Shown: one piece after another, positions 8,790 to 16,568 of the stretch
Layout: every line of letters starts with the position of its first letter
How positions within the stretch are numbered: the first letter of the stretch is position 1
DNA from: Desulfosoma sp.
Lineage (GTDB): Bacteria; Desulfobacterota; Syntrophobacteria; Syntrophobacterales; DSM-9756
DNA length: 64,000 bases
Assembly (NCBI GenBank): GCA_037481875.1
Contig: JBBFKY010000003.1
Span: forward strand, 344,428 to 408,427
Reading direction: 5' to 3'
The notes under the pieces: generated by a model
What the model saw: only the letters and a program-made list of their open reading frames with translations
Database searches by the model: none
Told to the model about the DNA's origin: nothing
Made by a program: the position numbers and the translations under genes

Positions 8790-10115
8790 TTACGTCGTCG
8801 TGCGTCGATAATCCACAAAGGGTTTCACTTTCCCATGTTCCCGCACCAGAGAACCTCGCTCCACCAATTTGATCCGTGGAACCAAGCCGATAAAGTTGGC
8901 CACCTTTTGGCGCATTTCGTCCACTAAAGTTCGTTGCTCCCTCATCTTGTCAAAAAACAGTTGTTCCGTAACCTCTATCCATATTTCCAGCTGATCCATA
9001 TGGCCCTGGCGTGTCACCACCACCTGATAAGGAGGCCTTGCCCCTTTGACCTGTTCCAAGACATCCCCAATACGCTCAGGAATGATGTTGATGCCCTTGA
9101 TGACCACCACGTCGTCGCAGCGGCCTTCAATGCGGGAAATTCTTCGAAACGTCCTTCCACAAGGGCACGGCTCTGGAAGAAGTCGGCACAGGTCCCCCGT
9201 GCGGTAACGTATCACCGGAAAGGCCTCTTTGGTCAGTGTCGTGATGACCAGTTCCCCCATTTGCTCAGGCTCACAGGGCTCTCCCGTCACAGGATCCACA
9301 ATTTCCACGAGAAAGTGGTCCTCTTGGACGTGCATGCCGTTTTGTTCAAGGCATTCTCCGGCAACCCCGGGTCCCATGACTTCACTGATGCCGTAATTGT
9401 CCGTGGCGGTAACAAAAAGTCTTTCCTGAATCTCTCGGCGCATCTCCTCCGTCCATGGTTCTCCGGCACACACGGCACGCCTTAGGCTTAACCTCTTGGG
9501 ATCCACTCCCAGTTTTTCCATGGTGTCTGCAATGATCAAAGCGTAGGAAGGCGTGCAGACCAAGGCTGTGGTGCGAAAATCCTGCATGATCTTGATCTGG
9601 CGTTCGGTTCGCCCTACCGATGTGGGAAGCACCGAGGCTCCCAATCGCTCCGCCCCATAATGAATGCCTAAACCTCCCGTAAGCAATCCATAGGCAAAGG
9701 TCACCTGAATGACATCATCATGCGTCAGTCCCGCCGAAGCCAGGATTCTGGCCACCAGCTGCGCCCAATTCTTGAGGTCCCGCTTGGTGTAGCCTACGAC
9801 CCGAGGGTTGACGGATGTTCCCGAAGACGAATGCACTCGAACAACTTCTCGAAGAGGAACGGCAAACATTTCGTAAGGGTAGCTGTTGCTCACGTCGTCT
9901 CGAGTGGTGAAGGGAAGCCTTCTGAGATCCTCCAAGTCCCCTAAGTCATTTTCAGGCACAAAGCCGATGTCCCGAAACATTCTTCGATAAAAGGCCACAT
10001 TGCGATCGACCCGGTTCAAAGTGGCCTGAAGCCGCTCCAGTTGCAACTGACGCAGCTCCTCCAGGTCTAGGCACTCCTTTTCCGGTTCCCAAATTGAAAC
10101 CGTATCCGGTGTCAT
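8790..10115 (-). CDS. paaK: Phenylacetate-CoA ligase (AMP-forming)
   Basis: Activates phenylacetate or a related aryl acid to the CoA thioester with ATP. This 441-residue PaaK-type member of the adenylate-forming superfamily has the SSSGTSVNPRVVGYT phosphate loop, the YGISEVMGPGVA block, and the YRTGDLCRLL / CPCGRTFRRISRIEGRCDD hinge region. The C-terminal PaaK domain starts around ERIGDVLEQV. I chose the ATG with GAGGGG 7 bp upstream; an ATG 24 bases earlier has no ribosome site. The gene sits between livF and iorA in the same direction, with an 18-bp gap to iorA. PaaK and IorAB together connect aryl acetates with arylpyruvates, a two-step bridge to Phe/Tyr/Trp when combined with a transaminase. 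Confidence 0.93.
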   Translation of the reverse strand: MTPDTVSIWEPEKECLDLEELRQLQLERLQATLNRVDRNVAFYRRMFRDIGFVPENDLGDLEDLRRLPFTTRDDVSNSYPYEMFAVPLREVVRVHSSSGTSVNPRVVGYTKRDLKNWAQLVARILASAGLTHDDVIQVTFAYGLLTGGLGIHYGAERLGASVLPTSVGRTERQIKIMQDFRTTALVCTPSYALIIADTMEKLGVDPKRLSLRRAVCAGEPWTEEMRREIQERLFVTATDNYGISEVMGPGVAGECLEQNGMHVQEDHFLVEIVDPVTGEPCEPEQMGELVITTLTKEAFPVIRYRTGDLCRLLPEPCPCGRTFRRISRIEGRCDDVVVIKGINIIPERIGDVLEQVKGARPPYQVVVTRQGHMDQLEIWIEVTEQLFFDKMREQRTLVDEMRQKVANFIGLVPRIKLVERGSLVREHGKVKPFVDYRRTTT

Positions 10116-10337
10116 GGCTGTCCCCTCAAACGGACCCATTGCATTTTTTTATATTCTGAAAACTCCATTGCGCACGCTTCAAAGACTATAGGACCAGGTG
10201 ACAGGCTCGTGAAGCATCCCCGTAGAGCTCGGGCCTTTTAAAGCCAGGCGGACGCTATGGTCTACTCTTTTCAAAAAAATCGGTGCGATAGCAGTATTCC
10301 TTCACACCCTTGAACCATCAATCCTTGAAAAGCCTTT

Positions 10338-11069
10338 TTAGGCATCCCAAATCTCTTTGGCCCCTTTGCCCAAATAAGCCCTTTGGACTTCACGATGGGC
10401 CAAAAGGTCCCGGCCGTCGCCTTGTAAGACGATTTTTCCGGTTTCCAGAACATAGCCTCGATCTGCAATCTGAAGGGCAGCACGAGCGTTTTGTTCAATG
10501 AGCAAAATGGTCCGTCCTTCTTTTCGCAGTTCCAGAATAATGTCGAAGATTTCCCGGACAATCAAGGGGGCCAATCCCATGGAGGGTTCATCCAAAAGAA
10601 GAAACCGAGGCCGTGCCATTAAAGCTCGGCAAATGGCAAGCATTTGTTGTTCTCCACCGCTCAAGGTTCCTGCCAACTGATGCCGCCTTTGCCTTAAGAC
10701 AGGAAATCTGTCCAGAAGCCGATCCATGTCCCGGCGCATGCCATAGCGATCTCTTCGGTGAACAAAAGCGCCCATTTCCAGGTTGGCTTCCACGGATAGG
10801 GTGGCAAAAATCTGTCTCCCTTCAGGAACAAGAGAAACACCCTTGTGCACCACATCTTCAGGAGCCAATTGCGTTAGGTCCGTGTCTTCAAAAAGCACGA
10901 CGCCTTTGGTGGGTTTAAGAAGCCCACAGATGCAATGAACCAAGGTCGTCTTTCCGGCACCGTTGGCGCCGATCAGGGCCACAATTTCACCGGAGCGCAC
11001 ATGAAGGGAGACCCCCTTAAGGGCATGAATATTCCCGTAGTAGGCGTGCAGACTTTTGACCGTCAGCAC
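10338..11069 (-). CDS. livF: Branched-chain-type amino acid ABC transporter, ATPase LivF
   Basis: One of two nucleotide-binding subunits of a LivFGHMK-type importer at the inner membrane. The 243-residue protein has Walker A GANGAGKTT, the LivF-typical VPEGRQIF segment, signature LSGGEQQML and Walker B FLLLDEPSMGLAP. It starts with GTG, supported by AAGGGAG 8 bp upstream. It follows livG by about 80 bp. The ~220 bp before paaK carry no recognisable feature. Substrate cannot be read from the ATPase; the operon's leader peptide and companion enzymes suggest aromatic amino acids or aryl acids rather than Leu/Ile/Val. Confidence 0.93.
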   Translation of the reverse strand: MLTVKSLHAYYGNIHALKGVSLHVRSGEIVALIGANGAGKTTLVHCICGLLKPTKGVVLFEDTDLTQLAPEDVVHKGVSLVPEGRQIFATLSVEANLEMGAFVHRRDRYGMRRDMDRLLDRFPVLRQRRHQLAGTLSGGEQQMLAICRALMARPRFLLLDEPSMGLAPLIVREIFDIILELRKEGRTILLIEQNARAALQIADRGYVLETGKIVLQGDGRDLLAHREVQRAYLGKGAKEIWDA

Positions 11070-11147
11070 AGTTTTACTCCCTTTACGGAACGACTCATGA
11101 CTTGGATGTTATGAAACACGGCTCTTCTGCCCGCACGGCTGATGGAA

Positions 11148-12008
11148 TCAAGCCCTTGTTTTTCGTGGTTCATCGTTGTCCGCAGACGATCTTTTTTGGA
11201 GTCCACTGTTCCCGTTTCCCCACTCTTCTCCTAAGTACGCTTGAATGACGTTTGGGTTGTCCTTAATTTCCCGTGGAGGTCCGGAGGCCAGCACTTGGCC
11301 GAAATGGAGCACCAAAACCCGGTCTGAAATATCCATCACCAGATTCATGTCATGTTCCACGAGAACCACCGTGATCCCTTTTTGCTGAATCCTTCGAAGC
11401 AATTCTCCAAGTTCTTCCGTCTCCCGCGTATTCAATCCCCCCGCGGGTTCGTCCAGTAGAAGCAGAATGGGATCCGTCGCCAGGGCTCGAGCGATCTCCA
11501 AAATCTTTTGCTTCCCCAAAGGCAGGGCTCCCGCAGGCAAATCACGAGCCTCCTGAAGTCCTGCGAAAACCAACCAGGCTTCGGCCTCTTCACGAATTCT
11601 GGCCTCTTCACGGCGCATGGACGGCAGCCGAAATCCTGCGGCCCAAAACCCTGAACGGGTCCGGGCATGGCGCCCGACCATTACATTCTCCCACACGCTC
11701 ATGTGCGAAAACAAAGCAACATGCTGAAAGGTGCGGGACAAACCTCGTCGTGCAATTTCGTGGGGACGCTTTCCTTCAACAGGCTCCCCTTGAAAAAGCA
11801 CGGTGCCGGAAGACGGTTTGAGCAGACCGCTGATGCAATTGAGCAGTGTGGTTTTGCCTGCTCCATTGGGTCCGATAATCGATTGAATGATGCCTCGAGG
11901 GATTTGAGTGGTCACGCCCTTAAGGGCCACAACGCCCCCGAAGTGCATATGCACCTCATGGAGTTCTAAAATGGGTGCGGTCGATGATGATAAGGATCCT
12001 TCGCCCAT
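11148..12008 (-). CDS. livG: Branched-chain-type amino acid ABC transporter, ATPase LivG
   Basis: Second ATPase of the same importer (286 residues). Visible motifs are Walker A GPNGAGKTTLLN, the LivG-typical GLSRTFQHVALF, a Walker B ILLLLDEPAGGLN, and the switch His in LVEHDMNLV. The family C-terminal extension ending NPNVIQAYLGEEWG is present, followed by about 25 extra residues. The start lies 3 bp after the livM stop, so translation is probably coupled. Both ATPases are needed for the heterodimeric engine under LivH/LivM. Confidence 0.93.
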   Translation of the reverse strand: MGEGSLSSSTAPILELHEVHMHFGGVVALKGVTTQIPRGIIQSIIGPNGAGKTTLLNCISGLLKPSSGTVLFQGEPVEGKRPHEIARRGLSRTFQHVALFSHMSVWENVMVGRHARTRSGFWAAGFRLPSMRREEARIREEAEAWLVFAGLQEARDLPAGALPLGKQKILEIARALATDPILLLLDEPAGGLNTRETEELGELLRRIQQKGITVVLVEHDMNLVMDISDRVLVLHFGQVLASGPPREIKDNPNVIQAYLGEEWGNGNSGLQKRSSADNDEPRKTRA

Positions 12009-12011
12009 GGG

Positions 12012-12995
12012 TCATGAGCCGCCATCTGAGTGAGTTTCACGCAGGCCACGTCTTCGTCCAACCATGCCTTGAAGCCAGACCACCAACCCTTGCGGAACGA
12101 ACAGGGCCACAATCAAAAGAATGCCGCCGTAGACAAGGATTTCAAAGTCGGCGAAAACCTGAAGCCATTCGTTCCCCACGAACGTCAACAGCACGGTCCC
12201 CACCAAGGCGCCCCACAGACTCTGCATTCCACCGACCACCACCATGAGCACAAACCGAATGGACCACATCAAATCAAAAGATCCCGGTGAAAGAAAGGAA
12301 ACGTAGTGGGCATAAAGACTTCCGGCAATGGACGCTGTAACGGCGCTGTACATAAACACTTGCACCTTGAGGGTCGCCACGGGAACCCCCATGGCTTCTG
12401 CTGCCTTTTCGTCATCGTGAATGGCGCGCAGAGCTCTGCCCACACGAGAATGAAGCACATGGCGTGAAAACAGAAAAACGAGGAGAACCATGCCCCAAAC
12501 CAGGTAAAACCAGGCCATATCCCCCGTAAGTTTTCGACCTGCGACAGAAAGTCCGGGAATACCTCCCAACCCCGAAGGTCCTCCGGTCCAATCCACTTCT
12601 TCGTTCATGATAATGTGGACAATGACCCCAAAACCCAAGGTGGCCATGGCCAGGTAATGCCCTTTAAGGCGTAAAGCCGGCTTTCCCACAAGCCAAGCGA
12701 TAGCGACGGCAACTAAGGCTCCGGCTGCCAAGGCGGCCCAAGGATTCCAATGAAAATGCACTGTGAAAATTCCCGAACCGTAGGCGCCGATACCGAAAAA
12801 GGCGGCTTGAGCCAAAGAGATTTGTCCGGCAAATCCCATGAGAAGACTCAAACCAAGCGTCACAAGGCTAAAGATGCCGGCGAAAATCATGACGTCCGTG
12901 TAATGGGAAAAAGAGCGAGAAATCCCGGCGAGCCACGGGAATACGGCGAGAAGAATGGTCAGGGCACCAAAGGCGGTCTTTTCCCGAAGAGACAT
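12012..12995 (-). CDS. livM: Branched-chain-type amino acid ABC transporter, permease LivM
   Basis: A 327-residue polytopic permease with about eight to ten hydrophobic helices. The LivM hallmark is GFAGQISLAQAAFFGIGAYG near residue 55, and the cytoplasmic coupling segment is RALRAIHDDEKAAEAMGVPV. It pairs with LivH to form the channel. It is encoded 5 bp downstream of livH and 3 bp upstream of livG, a tight operon arrangement. Confidence 0.92.
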   Translation of the reverse strand: MSLREKTAFGALTILLAVFPWLAGISRSFSHYTDVMIFAGIFSLVTLGLSLLMGFAGQISLAQAAFFGIGAYGSGIFTVHFHWNPWAALAAGALVAVAIAWLVGKPALRLKGHYLAMATLGFGVIVHIIMNEEVDWTGGPSGLGGIPGLSVAGRKLTGDMAWFYLVWGMVLLVFLFSRHVLHSRVGRALRAIHDDEKAAEAMGVPVATLKVQVFMYSAVTASIAGSLYAHYVSFLSPGSFDLMWSIRFVLMVVVGGMQSLWGALVGTVLLTFVGNEWLQVFADFEILVYGGILLIVALFVPQGLVVWLQGMVGRRRGLRETHSDGGS

Positions 12996-13000
12996 GGCGC

Positions 13001-13903
13001 CTAAAACCTCTTCAGCCCGGCGGCCTCTTTGCTTCCAAACAGGCCTTCCGGCTTAAAGAACAGCGCCAACATGAGCAACACAAGGGCCACGGCGTCCTTG
13101 TAACCGGAGGAGAGATAACCGGCGCAAAAGGATTCCGACAATCCTAAGAGCAGGCCGGCTACCAAAGCCCCGGAGAACTGCCCGAGTCCTCCGAGGACAG
13201 CGGCGCCAAAACCCTTGAGCCCAAGCAAAGCGCCACGATCATATTCCATAAGGGTGATAGGACAGATGGCAGCCCCGGCCACAGCCCCTACGGTGGCGCT
13301 CAAAACAAAGGACAGCATCACCATGGTGCGCACGGGAATTCCGACAAGTCTCGCGGCATTGGGATTGTCGGCACAAGCCAGCATGGCTTTGCCGTAAAAA
13401 GATTTACGAAAAAAGACGGTTAAGATACCCACAACCAAAGCACTGATTCCCAATACCCAGAGAGCTTGAGGTTGCACGGCCACACCGTGCCAGAGAAAAG
13501 CTCCGGTGCCGCTGAAAGCCGGAAGTCTGTGAGGATCCTTGCCCCAGGCCAGCATGGCCCCACCTTTCAGCAGAATGGAAAAGGCGATGGTGACAATGAT
13601 CATGGAAAGAACCGTGGCGTGGCGAGCTCGCCGTATCACGTATCGTTCCAAAAACAACCCCACAACTCCCACCGTGAGTACCGCGCTGAACACCGCGGGC
13701 GCCAAAGGCAAACCGCACGTCTGATGATAAAAAACCCCAAACAACCCCCCAAGCATCACAAATTCACCTTGGGCAAAATTGATGATTTCAGTGACGTTGT
13801 AAATGATGTTGTATCCGATGGCCACCAGGGCATAGATGGCACCAATGGTTATGCCACCCAGTGCGTACTGAAGCCATGCCGCTCCGTAAAAAAAGTCGCC
13901 CAT
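13001..13903 (-). CDS. livH: Branched-chain-type amino acid ABC transporter, permease LivH
   Basis: A 300-residue integral membrane permease. LivH hallmarks are GAIYALVAIGYNIIYNV, NFAQGEFVMLGG near the start and GLKGFGAAVLGGLGQFSGALVAG near the end. I place the start at the ATG after AAGGG (about 9 bp upstream). The in-frame ATG 66 bases earlier lies inside a terminator hairpin and would not have a ribosome site. Being behind that hairpin, livH and the rest of the operon are likely expressed at a lower level than the binding protein gene livK. Confidence 0.92.
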   Translation of the reverse strand: MGDFFYGAAWLQYALGGITIGAIYALVAIGYNIIYNVTEIINFAQGEFVMLGGLFGVFYHQTCGLPLAPAVFSAVLTVGVVGLFLERYVIRRARHATVLSMIIVTIAFSILLKGGAMLAWGKDPHRLPAFSGTGAFLWHGVAVQPQALWVLGISALVVGILTVFFRKSFYGKAMLACADNPNAARLVGIPVRTMVMLSFVLSATVGAVAGAAICPITLMEYDRGALLGLKGFGAAVLGGLGQFSGALVAGLLLGLSESFCAGYLSSGYKDAVALVLLMLALFFKPEGLFGSKEAAGLKRF

Positions 13904-13931
13904 GAAGACGCCCTTAGCTCGGTTTTTCCTC

Positions 13932-13977
13932 AAAAAAGCCGGCGTGCTCGTCACCGCATGTGTCGGCACGCCGGCTT
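13932..13977 (-). terminator. Intercistronic terminator between livK and livH
   Basis: On the minus strand AAGCCGGCGTGC and GCACGCCGGCTT form a perfect 12-bp stem with an 18-base loop, directly followed by a T-run (TTTTTTG). It lies just after the livK stop and before livH. A partially effective terminator here would give excess periplasmic binding protein over membrane components, a common arrangement in ABC importer operons. Confidence 0.85.
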
Positions 13978-13996
13978 GAAAGCTTGCCCCTGCTTT

Positions 13997-15178
13997 TTAC
14001 CAGGGAGCCAAAGCCCAATCGCCGTTTTTCACTACAACCATTTCCAGGTCATCTTTACTTAAGCCATTGTGATCCTGAGGCGAGAAATTAAAAATACCGT
14101 GCTGGCCCACAAAACCTTGAGTGTTTTCCAAAAAGTCGCGAATCTTTGCCGGATCCGGCCCCACGGCTTTCAAAGCGGCGACGGCCAAGTGCAGGGCATC
14201 CCAGGCATGACCACCGAAGGAAGAAACCGGCTCGTTATATTTCTTTTCGTACGCTTCCGTGTAGGCCATGATGACCTTCTTTTGCGGGTGCGTGTCCGGA
14301 AGCAGCGGGCCGACATTCACCCGAGCCAGCGGCAGCAGGACACCTTCCGCGGCATTTCCTGCCAATTCCAGATTCTTGCGGCTGCCGAAGCCGTGGCTTT
14401 GATACAAAGGAATGTTTTCCATTCTCAAGTCCCGCCACCCTTTGACGGCCAGCACCTGGGTCGGTCCCACAGACCAGTTCACAATGGCTTCCACCTTGGC
14501 TTCACGCATTTTGGTCAATTGGGCCGTCAAATCCGTATCTTTGGGGCCGTACCGTTCGTCGGCGAGCACCGTGATGCCATATTCGGGGGCAAGACGCAAG
14601 AGTTCCTCTCGGCCGCTGGCTCCAAAGCCCGTGGAAGCGGTCATGATACCGATCTTGGAAATGCCTTTAGCTTTCATGTAATCGTACATTTTTCCCACCA
14701 CGTGCTTGTCGGATCCTGCAACCTTAAAAACCCAGCGTCGTTCGGCCACCGGCTCCACAATTTTGTAGCTGGCCGCGCAGGAGATGAGAGGCACTTGCGC
14801 CTCTTCCACGATGGGAACCACGGCCAAACTGGCGTCACTTTGGGTAGGCCCGATAATCACCGGGACCTGATCCGTTTTGATAAGCTTCTTGACCGCCAGC
14901 GCGCTCTTGGTGGCATCGCTCTCATCATCATAGATAATGAGTTCCAAAGGATGGCCGTTGATACCTCCTTGGCTGTTGATTTCGTCCCGAATCATTTCCG
15001 CCGTTTTCTTTTCCGGTTCCCCGAGAAAAGAAGCCGTTCCAGTAATGGCAAAAACGGCACCGACCTTGTAAGGTTCTTTTCCCGCATGAACCCCCTTCGG
15101 CTGCACGAGGCCGACAGCCCACCCGCACAGTACCACCACACCAAGGACACTCCACACCCAACGCTGCTTTGCCTTCAT
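13997..15178 (-). CDS. livK: Periplasmic amino-acid-binding protein of the LivK type
   Basis: The receptor of the importer encoded downstream. It has 393 residues with a signal peptide (MKAKQRWVWSVLGVVVLCGW..., cleavage probably after GVHA) and a type I periplasmic binding fold: KVGAVFAITGTASFLGEPEKK, then IGPTQSDASLAVVPI and SSFGGHAWDALHLAV. The ATG is preceded by GGAGG about 8 bp upstream. Its transcript carries a long leader with a Tyr-rich leader peptide and two terminators. The ligand is unproven; the leader and the paaK-iorAB genes favour an aromatic amino acid or aryl acid. Confidence 0.88.
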   Translation of the reverse strand: MKAKQRWVWSVLGVVVLCGWAVGLVQPKGVHAGKEPYKVGAVFAITGTASFLGEPEKKTAEMIRDEINSQGGINGHPLELIIYDDESDATKSALAVKKLIKTDQVPVIIGPTQSDASLAVVPIVEEAQVPLISCAASYKIVEPVAERRWVFKVAGSDKHVVGKMYDYMKAKGISKIGIMTASTGFGASGREELLRLAPEYGITVLADERYGPKDTDLTAQLTKMREAKVEAIVNWSVGPTQVLAVKGWRDLRMENIPLYQSHGFGSRKNLELAGNAAEGVLLPLARVNVGPLLPDTHPQKKVIMAYTEAYEKKYNEPVSSFGGHAWDALHLAVAALKAVGPDPAKIRDFLENTQGFVGQHGIFNFSPQDHNGLSKDDLEMVVVKNGDWALAPW

Positions 15179-15207
15179 CCCTTCATCCTCCCTGTGCCCA
15201 GAGTGAC

Positions 15208-15238
15208 AAAAAAGGGCCGTGGGAACATCCCACGGCCC
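15208..15238 (-). terminator. Second attenuator terminator of the livK leader
   Basis: On the minus strand GGGCCGTGGGA and TCCCACGGCCC make a perfect 11-bp stem with a 3-base loop, followed by six T residues. It lies 30 bp before the livK start codon and just downstream of the first terminator. The core of its 5' arm (GCCGTGGG) can also pair with the 3' arm of the first terminator (CCCACGGC), so the two hairpins are not independent. Confidence 0.88.
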
Positions 15239-15242
15239 TAAC

Positions 15243-15287
15243 AAAAAAAGCCGTGGGCAAACCTGGATCTGCGGTCTGCCCACGGCT
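15243..15287 (-). terminator. First attenuator terminator of the livK leader
   Basis: On the minus strand AGCCGTGGGCA and TGCCCACGGCT form a perfect 11-bp stem with a 17-base loop, followed by seven T residues. Part of the 5' arm and the loop (GGGCAGACCGC, window 15271-15281) is an exact complement of a segment at the 3' end of the Tyr-rich leader reading frame. The hairpin is therefore mutually exclusive with that pairing. This is the layout of amino-acid-responsive transcription attenuators. Confidence 0.88.
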
Positions 15288-15326
15288 AACTTGGCGGAGT
15301 GTCGACGTCACCGACGGGCAGACCGC
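15271..15326 (-). promoter_or_regulatory. Antiterminator pairing of the Tyr-leader attenuator
   Basis: GCGGTCTGCCC, located within the last codons of the leader peptide frame (15316-15326), is perfectly complementary over 11 bases to GGGCAGACCGC (15271-15281), which overlaps the 5' arm of the first terminator. A ribosome stalled on the Tyr codons would leave this segment free to form the antiterminator. A ribosome reaching the leader stop would cover it and allow termination. The assignment is from visible complementarity; no folding energies were computed. Confidence 0.8.
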
Positions 15327-15379
15327 CTGAGGTAGCCGTAGCCGTAATAGTCATATCGCCGGGAAACCGAAAAAACCAT
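15308..15379 (-). CDS. Tyrosine-rich leader peptide (23 residues) of the liv-paaK-ior operon
   Basis: A 23-codon frame starting MVFSVSRRYDYYGYGY and ending in TGA. Residues 9, 11, 12, 14 and 16 are Tyr, five in eight codons (TAT, TAT, TAC, TAC, TAC). A strong ribosome site (AGAGGAG) lies 4 bp upstream of the ATG. The frame lies between a promoter-like TTGACA and two tandem intrinsic terminators. Its final codons contain the segment that pairs with the first terminator. All this fits a regulatory leader whose translation senses charged tRNA-Tyr. Too short to be a functional product. Confidence 0.85.
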   Translation of the reverse strand: MVFSVSRRYDYYGYGYLRRSARR

Positions 15380-15434
15380 GATGCTCCTCTGCCTCATGAA
15401 ACCCTGCCCGTCCATCGGAACCCTTTTCGCCTCT

Positions 15435-15464
15435 CGTTTACCTGCTCCCGCGTTCCTGTGTCAA
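15435..15464 (-). promoter_or_regulatory. Candidate sigma-70 promoter of the livK leader transcript
   Basis: A perfect -35 box TTGACA (minus strand, 15459-15464) overlaps the stop codon of the FKBP gene. Eighteen bases downstream is TAAACG, a weak -10 candidate. Predicted transcription would begin near 15428, about 50 bp before the leader peptide start. Assigned by eye; the -10 match is poor. Confidence 0.5.
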
Positions 15465-15988
15465 GCTGAAACTCTTGATCCTTGTGCACCTTTATCAGGG
15501 AAAAATTCCAAGCGCCCTCCACCGGTGCAAGACGGCCGTAATTCCCTCTTGGATGCCTCGCAGATATCCTTGATCTCGATGTCGAATTCGGCGTAGGTGC
15601 CCGCACCAGGTTTGTTGAAATCGGCCACAACCACATCATCTCGAAGTTCTCGGACCAAAAATTCCACAAGACATCGGTTGCGCATCTCTCGATAAACCCT
15701 GCCCGGCTTCAGCCGCTCGGGCTTGTAGTCGCTTCTCGGCAATTCTCGAACCAGTTCAGGGTCATAGGGACCGAAGATCTCTTCCGGAGGCACATAGACG
15801 GAGACACGGTCCCCGATTTTTTTGTTCATGATAGCCGCTTCCACCGATGGATATTGCACATCCACACCATAGACGAAGGTGCACGTTCCAGGAGGTGCTT
15901 CGGTCACTGTGCCGTCGGGGGATATGGTTTTCAGGGTGAAATCAATGGTGACTTTCATGCACGGTTTGACTTGCAGAGCTTCTTTCAT
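15461..15988 (-). CDS. FKBP-type peptidyl-prolyl isomerase, SlyD-like
   Basis: A 175-residue cytoplasmic protein with the split FKBP arrangement seen in SlyD. An N-terminal part is TIDFTLKTISPDGTV...CTFVYGVD. A flap follows with KKIGDRVSVYVPPEEIFGPYDP, and an inserted domain (about residues 70-130). The returning FKBP strand is VVVADFNKPGAGTYAEFDIEI, where SlyD proteins have D-x-N-H-P-L-A-G. It likely assists folding through proline isomerisation and chaperone activity; no His-rich metal tail is present. I chose the ATG 10 bp after AAGGAG; an ATG three codons earlier is too close to that site. Confidence 0.82.
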   Translation of the reverse strand: MKEALQVKPCMKVTIDFTLKTISPDGTVTEAPPGTCTFVYGVDVQYPSVEAAIMNKKIGDRVSVYVPPEEIFGPYDPELVRELPRSDYKPERLKPGRVYREMRNRCLVEFLVRELRDDVVVADFNKPGAGTYAEFDIEIKDICEASKRELRPSCTGGGRLEFFPDKGAQGSRVSA

Positions 15989-15999
15989 GGGCGGCATTC

Positions 16000-16560
16000 T
16001 CCTTTGTGAACGAACGAAAATCTTGATGATTACCCAAACTATCTAAGACTCTTCGTCATGGATGTCTAGAAGGCTTTCCGAAAACATTGTTCGGCTGCCT
16101 AGGAGTAGCGTTCGACTCACCTTTCGTAGGGATCGTGAAACGCCTCGTGATGTTCGGGAACGGTCCAGGAACCCCTCCGCAAGTCAGGAGAATTTCCGAG
16201 ATCCTTCGTAAGGGCGAATCGGTGTGTGCGCCCTATGTCCACGCTGGGCCACATGGATTTTGAAGGCCGACTCTTCAGTCTGTCCTGCAGAAGACGGCTC
16301 GAGTTCGTCCGACGGCATGAACGGACAAGGCTACTTCCCACAAAACAAAGCCGTTTTTTCTCTTGAGTTCACTTCACATGTGCTATAGGGATGCCCTCGG
16401 GTTTTTCCTTAAGGCCAAAGCGCTGCAAGCAAGATTCTAGTATGCGCCGAAAACAAAATGCACAACACGAGGACCCACCCTCGGCGCATCGTGAAAAGGT
16501 TTGCCTGCAACGGGTATGAATGAAATAAGTCTTCAAGCAGGTTTCTAACCAACGGCGGAT
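16000..16560. other. 560-bp intergenic stretch without recognisable gene
   Basis: Lies between the divergently transcribed FKBP gene and pgeF. Short open frames here have no ribosome site or family resemblance. A TTGAGT...TATAGG pair near 16362-16388 (15-bp spacing) could be a plus-strand promoter but is weak. I found no hairpin with a T-run, no tRNA and no dispersed-repeat module. Confidence 0.4.
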
Positions 16561-16568
16561 AGAGTCCC

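Noticed and set aside
16117..16341. 74-residue minus-strand frame in the gap before pgeF
   Set aside because: No ribosome site, no hydrophobic or conserved pattern, and composition typical of random frames.
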